In this document: positions 7,104 to 10,592 of the stretch, one piece after another | How the letters are laid out: every line of letters begins with the position of its first letter | Position numbering within the stretch: the first letter of the stretch is position 1 | Assembly (NCBI GenBank): GCA_002840115.1 | Contig: PGZG01000051.1 | Span: 1-10,592 of the forward strand | DNA: 10,592 bases | DNA from: Gammaproteobacteria bacterium HGW-Gammaproteobacteria-14 | GTDB taxonomy: Bacteria > Pseudomonadota > Gammaproteobacteria > Pseudomonadales > Alcanivoracaceae | Direction of reading: 5' to 3' | Position numbers and translations under genes: made by a program | The notes under the pieces: model-generated | Databases searched by the model: none | Told to the model about the DNA's origin: nothing | What the model saw: only the letters and a program-made list of their open reading frames with translations

Positions 7104-7565
7104 ATGGACTCCTTCTACAGTGACTCCCCCTTCGGCTCCTCCATTACAGCTGAAGAAATCCTCGACAACATCGGCTTTCTCGACGATTGGGAGGAACGCT
7201 ATCGCTATATCATTGATTTGGGAAAATCCCTGCCGCCATTACCGGAAAACATGAAAACGGAAGACCGTTTTGTACGCGGCTGTCAAAGCCAGGTATGGCT
7301 GGCGCTTCACTTTGAGCCGACAGAGAAAAAACTGTATCTGGCCGTCGACAGTGACGCCCTGATTGTTCGCGGGCTGGCCGCCATTGTGCTGGCGGCGCTG
7401 AACCGTCAATCCCCACAGGCGGTGCTGGATTACGACATGCAAAACTACTTCAGCAAACTGGATTTGCTAAAGCACCTTAGCCCAACCCGAGGCAATGGCG
7501 TGCAGGCCATGGTGGCGAAAATCCGGGATCAGGCGCAACAATTCGCTAAAGGCTCTTCTCAGTAG
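7104..7565 (+). CDS. sufE: SufE, sulfur-acceptor partner of SufS
   Basis: SufE takes the persulfide from SufS and passes it to SufB, stimulating the desulfurase. The 153-residue product (E. coli 138) has the sulfur-accepting cysteine C60 in FVRGCQSQVWL, equivalent to E. coli C51. Other family features are ILDNIGFLDDWEERYRYIIDLGKSLPPLP near the N-terminus, given here in outline, and the C-terminal helix beginning SPTRGNGVQAMV. The extra length lies mainly in a short N-terminal stretch, MDSFYSDSPFGSS. The ribosome site is weak (AAAGG about 11 nt upstream), unlike those of the other operon members. It is the last suf gene; its stop is 19 bp from the convergent corA stop, and no convincing terminator separates them. 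Confidence 0.96.
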   Translation: MDSFYSDSPFGSSITAEEILDNIGFLDDWEERYRYIIDLGKSLPPLPENMKTEDRFVRGCQSQVWLALHFEPTEKKLYLAVDSDALIVRGLAAIVLAALNRQSPQAVLDYDMQNYFSKLDLLKHLSPTRGNGVQAMVAKIRDQAQQFAKGSSQ

Positions 7566-7584
7566 CGCCCCTAAAAGGGTTTAA

Positions 7585-8649
7585 CTACAACCATGATTTT
7601 CGCCGGAAGTAGTACAGCAGCCCGGCAACCACTAATAACATTAAAATCAGCACCGCAGGATAGCCCCAGCGTTGACTCAGCTCAGGCATATATTCGAAGT
7701 TCATCCCGTATACGCCCGCAATAAAAGTCAGCGGCATAAACAAGGTGGCAATAATAGTTAGCACCTTCATGACTTCGTTCATGCGATTACTGGCAGTAGA
7801 GAGGTACAGATCAATCATGCCGGTCAGCAAGTCTCGCAGGGTTTCAACCGTATCCAGAGCATGAACAATATGATCATAAACATCCCGCAAATAGACCCGG
7901 GTACCATCCGAAACAAAAGCAAGATCATTACGTGACAGACTGCTTAATACTTCACGCAAAGGCCAAATCGCCTTACGTAATAACAGCATTTCCCGCTTGA
8001 GATGATGAATACGATTGAGTATTTCTGACGAGGGCGAACCAATCAACTCGTCCTCCAGAATCTCAACTTCGTCTCCGAATTTTTCCAACACCGAAAAATA
8101 GTGATCGGTAATCGCATCAATCAACGCATAGGCCAGATAGTCCGTCCCCAAAAAGCGAATCCTCCGCCCCGCTTGCAATCGATCACGAACCTGATCAAAG
8201 GCCTTGTTGGGGCGCTCCTGCAGGGACAGCACATAATGCTGGCCAATCACAATACTGACCTGCTGAGATACGGTTTCACGCCGCGCCTCATCGAACTCAA
8301 GCATTTTCAACACAACAAACAAGTAATTCTCATAGGGCTCCAGCTTGGGACGCTGATCCGTATTGAGGATATCCTCCATTACCAAAGGATGAAGACCCAG
8401 CGCAGAACCCAATGCCTCAACCACTCCCACCTGATGCACACCATCAGCATGAATCCAGGACACCGAGCCGGTTTCCGTAAGCGGGGCTATCGGTGCAGAA
8501 ACCGGCAGCCACTGATCAGAAATCGACTCCTGATCATAATCAATGACTCGAATACGAACGTCTTCCCCTGACTGCTCGCCGACATGCACCAGCGTGCCCG
8601 GCGGCGCGCCGATTTTTTTACCACGCTTTTTAACGAGTTTACGACTCAT
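7585..8649 (-). CDS. corA: CorA-family magnesium/cobalt channel
   Basis: CorA forms a homopentameric inner-membrane channel for Mg2+ and Co2+. The 354-residue product ends with the diagnostic arrangement: membrane helix 1 near residues 294-313, the GMN selectivity signature at 315-317, an acidic loop FEYMPE, membrane helix 2 near 330-348, and the basic tail RRKSWL. The long soluble N-terminal domain and total length are close to Thermotoga CorA (351) rather than the shorter E. coli protein (316). The extreme N-terminus is strongly basic (SRKLVKKRGKK). The start at 8649 is preceded by AGGA at workable distance. It is transcribed toward sufE and away from livH and has no evident functional link to either. 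Substrate preference among Mg2+, Co2+ and other divalent ions cannot be read from sequence. Confidence 0.96.
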   Translation of the reverse strand: MSRKLVKKRGKKIGAPPGTLVHVGEQSGEDVRIRVIDYDQESISDQWLPVSAPIAPLTETGSVSWIHADGVHQVGVVEALGSALGLHPLVMEDILNTDQRPKLEPYENYLFVVLKMLEFDEARRETVSQQVSIVIGQHYVLSLQERPNKAFDQVRDRLQAGRRIRFLGTDYLAYALIDAITDHYFSVLEKFGDEVEILEDELIGSPSSEILNRIHHLKREMLLLRKAIWPLREVLSSLSRNDLAFVSDGTRVYLRDVYDHIVHALDTVETLRDLLTGMIDLYLSTASNRMNEVMKVLTIIATLFMPLTFIAGVYGMNFEYMPELSQRWGYPAVLILMLLVVAGLLYYFRRKSWL

Positions 8650-8927
8650 GCTCGCTCATCCTGTTAGTTCGCATTACTGTGTGGCAAACACCACTACCGT
8701 GACCGACATCAGGGTCAGACACACATCGAAACAAATGTTCACCCATCTTTAAGCACCACGCTGGTCCACTATACTGACCCACCATTCTGATCAATAACAC
8801 CCGACCATCACGTCAGGCATCATTGGCAAAAAATCGGTACATTCAGTCACCCTCAAACACTGGCCCCGCCGCACGCCTTTCGCTACTCTTCGGTACTCTT
8901 GAATCATAACCCTCGGAGAAGGGATAC
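8650..8927. other. Divergent intergenic region between corA and livH
   Basis: This 278-bp stretch must hold promoters for both flanking genes. A possible corA promoter on the minus strand is TATAGT (8768-8773) with TTGATC (8789-8794), but the 15-bp spacer is short. On the plus strand TATACT (8770-8775) is a -10-like element with only a weak -35. The small direct repeat TACTCTT occurs twice near 8884-8900. The livH ribosome site GGAGAAGGG lies at 8915-8923. I see no gene, tRNA or clear terminator here. Confidence 0.4.
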
Positions 8928-9806
8928 ATGGATATCCTGCAGTTGCTGATCAGCGGTATCGCCAATGGCTGCATTTACGGGCTGCTGGCATTGGGGTTTG
9001 TGCTGATCTACAAGGCCTCCGAAGCAGTAAACTTCGCCCAGGGCGACATGCTGATGCTCGGCGCCTTTCTCGGCATCACCTTTATCAACACCGGTTATGC
9101 CGACCTGCCCTTTCTGATCGGCCTGACACTGGCCGCCGTGGTACTGGGCATATTCGGCTACCTGCTCGATCGTCTGGTACTACGTGGCATCTTTGGCCAA
9201 CCGCAGTTCGCCATGGTGATCCTGACCATTGCTCTGGGTTTCCTGCTGCGCTTCTTCGCCGGTGCTGTGTGGGGGCATGACCCGATTTCTCTGCAAACCC
9301 CGTTTGCCGGCAAAACCCTGAGCTTTGGCGGTCTGGTGATATCCCAGGTGGACGCGGTGATTATTCTGGCCACCGTGGCACTGACCACCGTGCTGTATTT
9401 CTTCTTCGCCCGCACCCGTCTCGGCGTCGCCATGCAGGCCAGCAGCCAGAACCAGATGGCGGCCTACTACATGGGCATTCCGGTAAAACGGGTTAACGCC
9501 ATTGTCTGGGCCCTGTCCGGGGTCGTCGCTGCCATCGCCGGGGTGTTGTTTGCCGCCAAAGGTGCGGTGGAGCCATCTATCGGCCTGTTATTTGGCATCA
9601 AGGCTTTTGCCGCCGCGGTGATCGGCGGTCTGGGGTCGCTGCCCGGCGCCCTCGCCGGCGGTTTACTGGTCGGCATTGTCGAGCCGTTTGCCGGCCGCTA
9701 CCTGCCATCCGGTGTCGGTCAGATCGCACCCTATGTGCTGATGCTGCTGGTATTGATCCTGCGTCCCGGCGGCTTGTTCGCCCAGATCAGTCAGAAGAAG
9801 GTGTAA
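8928..9806 (+). CDS. livH: LivH-type permease of a branched-chain amino acid ABC importer
   Basis: This is one of the two inner-membrane subunits of a hydrophobic amino acid uptake ABC transporter. The 292-residue product is hydrophobic throughout, with about eight likely membrane segments. It carries LivH landmarks: ANGCIYGLLALGFVLIYKAS near the N-terminus, NFAQGD at 35-40, the cytoplasmic coupling loop around residues 166-184 (beginning GVAMQASSQN), and KAFAAAVIGGLGSLPGALAGG spread over 225-245. E. coli LivH is 308 residues. The ATG follows GGAGAAGGG at good spacing. It is followed after 3 bp by livM, so the two are one transcription unit. Leucine, isoleucine or valine is the family default substrate, but related systems carry urea, amides or other compounds, so the substrate is an inference. 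Confidence 0.93.
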   Translation: MDILQLLISGIANGCIYGLLALGFVLIYKASEAVNFAQGDMLMLGAFLGITFINTGYADLPFLIGLTLAAVVLGIFGYLLDRLVLRGIFGQPQFAMVILTIALGFLLRFFAGAVWGHDPISLQTPFAGKTLSFGGLVISQVDAVIILATVALTTVLYFFFARTRLGVAMQASSQNQMAAYYMGIPVKRVNAIVWALSGVVAAIAGVLFAAKGAVEPSIGLLFGIKAFAAAVIGGLGSLPGALAGGLLVGIVEPFAGRYLPSGVGQIAPYVLMLLVLILRPGGLFAQISQKKV

Positions 9807-9809
9807 CTG

Positions 9810-10592
9810 ATGCGAGTCCGTTTCAAAAACAGTTACGACGACGATATCAACCTGTTCGAAGGTCGTTGGCATTTGCTTCAGTACGGCATGCTGCTGGCAC
9901 TGGCATTGGCGGCGCCGTTTTTACTCGGCAGCTACTATCTGGGCGAGCTCACTTCCGTATTGATCTGGTCGCTGGCCGGGCTGGGGCTAATGCTGATTGC
10001 CGGTCACACCGGGCAGGTCAGCCTTGGTCACGCCGCGTTTATGGCCATTGGCGCCTTTGCCAATCTGGCACTGATGGCGCGCGGCTGGCACTTTCTGCCC
10101 GCATTACTGGCCAGCGCTGTGATTGCCGGCATCATCGGCGCCATCATTGCCCGGCCGATCCTGCGCATGAGCGGCATTTATCTGGCTATCGCAACTCTGG
10201 CGCTGAGCATCATTATTGAAGATATCGCCATTATCGCCGAGCCGATTACCGGAGGCGTCGCCGGGGTTTTCGCTCCGCCGATTGAGTTTTTCAGCCTGCA
10301 GATCGACCGCTACGCCACACCGGAAGCGTTCTACTATCTGTGCCTTGCGGTGCTGGTGCTGGTGACCCTTCTCTACGCCAACCTGCTGCGCTCGCCCACC
10401 GGCCGTTCATTTCTTGCGGTACGCGACAGTGAAGTTTCGGCACGGGCACTGGGAGTCAATGTGGCCCGCACCAAGACACTGGCATTCAGCCTGTCCTGCG
10501 CCATTACCGGTCTGGCCGGCGCGCTCTATGCGCACCTGGTTCAAGCGGTGAACTATGAAAGCTTTCTGGTGCTGATCTCCATCACCCTGCTG
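9810..10592 (+). CDS. livM: LivM-type permease of the same ABC importer (3' end outside window)
   Basis: This is the second inner-membrane subunit, pairing with LivH. The 261 codons in the window stay open to the right edge. After a charged N-terminus (MRVRFKNSYDDDINLFEGRW) come membrane segments and the LivM hallmark GHTGQVSLGHAAFMAIGAF at residues 65-83. Later motifs are RMSGIYLAIATLALS (119-133), ITGGVAGV (146-153) and the coupling region LAVRDSEVSARALGVNVARTK, which starts at residue 202. GAAGAAGG inside the end of livH serves as ribosome site 8 nt before the ATG. The gene order livH-livM suggests livG and livF ATPases and a binding protein follow, but none is in view. No binding-protein gene precedes livH, unlike E. 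coli, where livK and livJ lie upstream. Confidence 0.93.
   Translation, partial: MRVRFKNSYDDDINLFEGRWHLLQYGMLLALALAAPFLLGSYYLGELTSVLIWSLAGLGLMLIAGHTGQVSLGHAAFMAIGAFANLALMARGWHFLPALLASAVIAGIIGAIIARPILRMSGIYLAIATLALSIIIEDIAIIAEPITGGVAGVFAPPIEFFSLQIDRYATPEAFYYLCLAVLVLVTLLYANLLRSPTGRSFLAVRDSEVSARALGVNVARTKTLAFSLSCAITGLAGALYAHLVQAVNYESFLVLISITLL

Noticed and set aside
7566..7584. Possible terminator between sufE and corA
   Set aside because: CCCT and AGGG can pair around a 3-nt loop followed by TTT, but a 4-bp stem with three Ts is too weak to call.
8861..8880. Possible sigma-54 promoter (TGGCCCC element) upstream of livH
   Set aside because: The GG and GC dinucleotides do not fall at the required -24/-12 spacing.

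Overview
The window reads as chromosomal DNA from a gammaproteobacterium. By eye it is moderately GC-rich, densely coded and has compact operons. The ndk-rlmN pair is the clearest lineage clue: in Pseudomonas and relatives it follows the isc iron-sulfur cluster operon (iscX-ndk-rlmN-pilF). A marine gammaproteobacterium is a reasonable guess, but I cannot name a genus from sequence alone.

Layout: (1) Positions 1-1021, minus strand: ndk (nucleoside diphosphate kinase) followed by rlmN (23S rRNA/tRNA adenine-C2 methyltransferase), whose 3' end lies beyond the left edge. (2) Positions 1022-1293: a divergent control region with a perfect TATAAT -10 hexamer for each side. A 25-bp partial palindrome over the sufB -10 matches the IscR type-1 operator at 23 of 25 positions. 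(3) Positions 1294-7565, plus strand: a complete SUF iron-sulfur cluster assembly operon, sufB-sufC-sufD-sufS-sufA-sufT-sufE. Every catalytic residue I looked for is present. (4) Positions 7585-8649, minus strand: a CorA-type Mg2+/Co2+ channel converging on sufE. (5) Positions 8650-8927: a 278-bp divergent intergenic region. (6) Positions 8928-10592, plus strand: livH and the 5' part of livM, the two membrane subunits of a branched-chain amino acid type ABC importer. The livM end and the remaining subunits lie beyond the right edge.

How the genes work together: SufS takes sulfur from cysteine and SufE relays it to SufB. The SufBC2D complex uses ATP hydrolysis by SufC to build the cluster on the SufB/SufD interface. 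The A-type carrier SufA and the MIP18-family protein SufT would then help deliver clusters to apo-proteins, including RlmN, which is itself a [4Fe-4S] radical-SAM enzyme encoded next door. The operator suggests that holo-IscR represses the operon when clusters are plentiful. No iscR gene is visible here, so the regulator would have to be encoded elsewhere.

I see no mobile element, CRISPR array, tRNA or rRNA, and no novel multi-gene system. The most informative observations are the IscR-like operator, the placement of a complete SUF operon beside ndk-rlmN, and a SufB that lacks the N-terminal cysteine motif of the E. coli protein.
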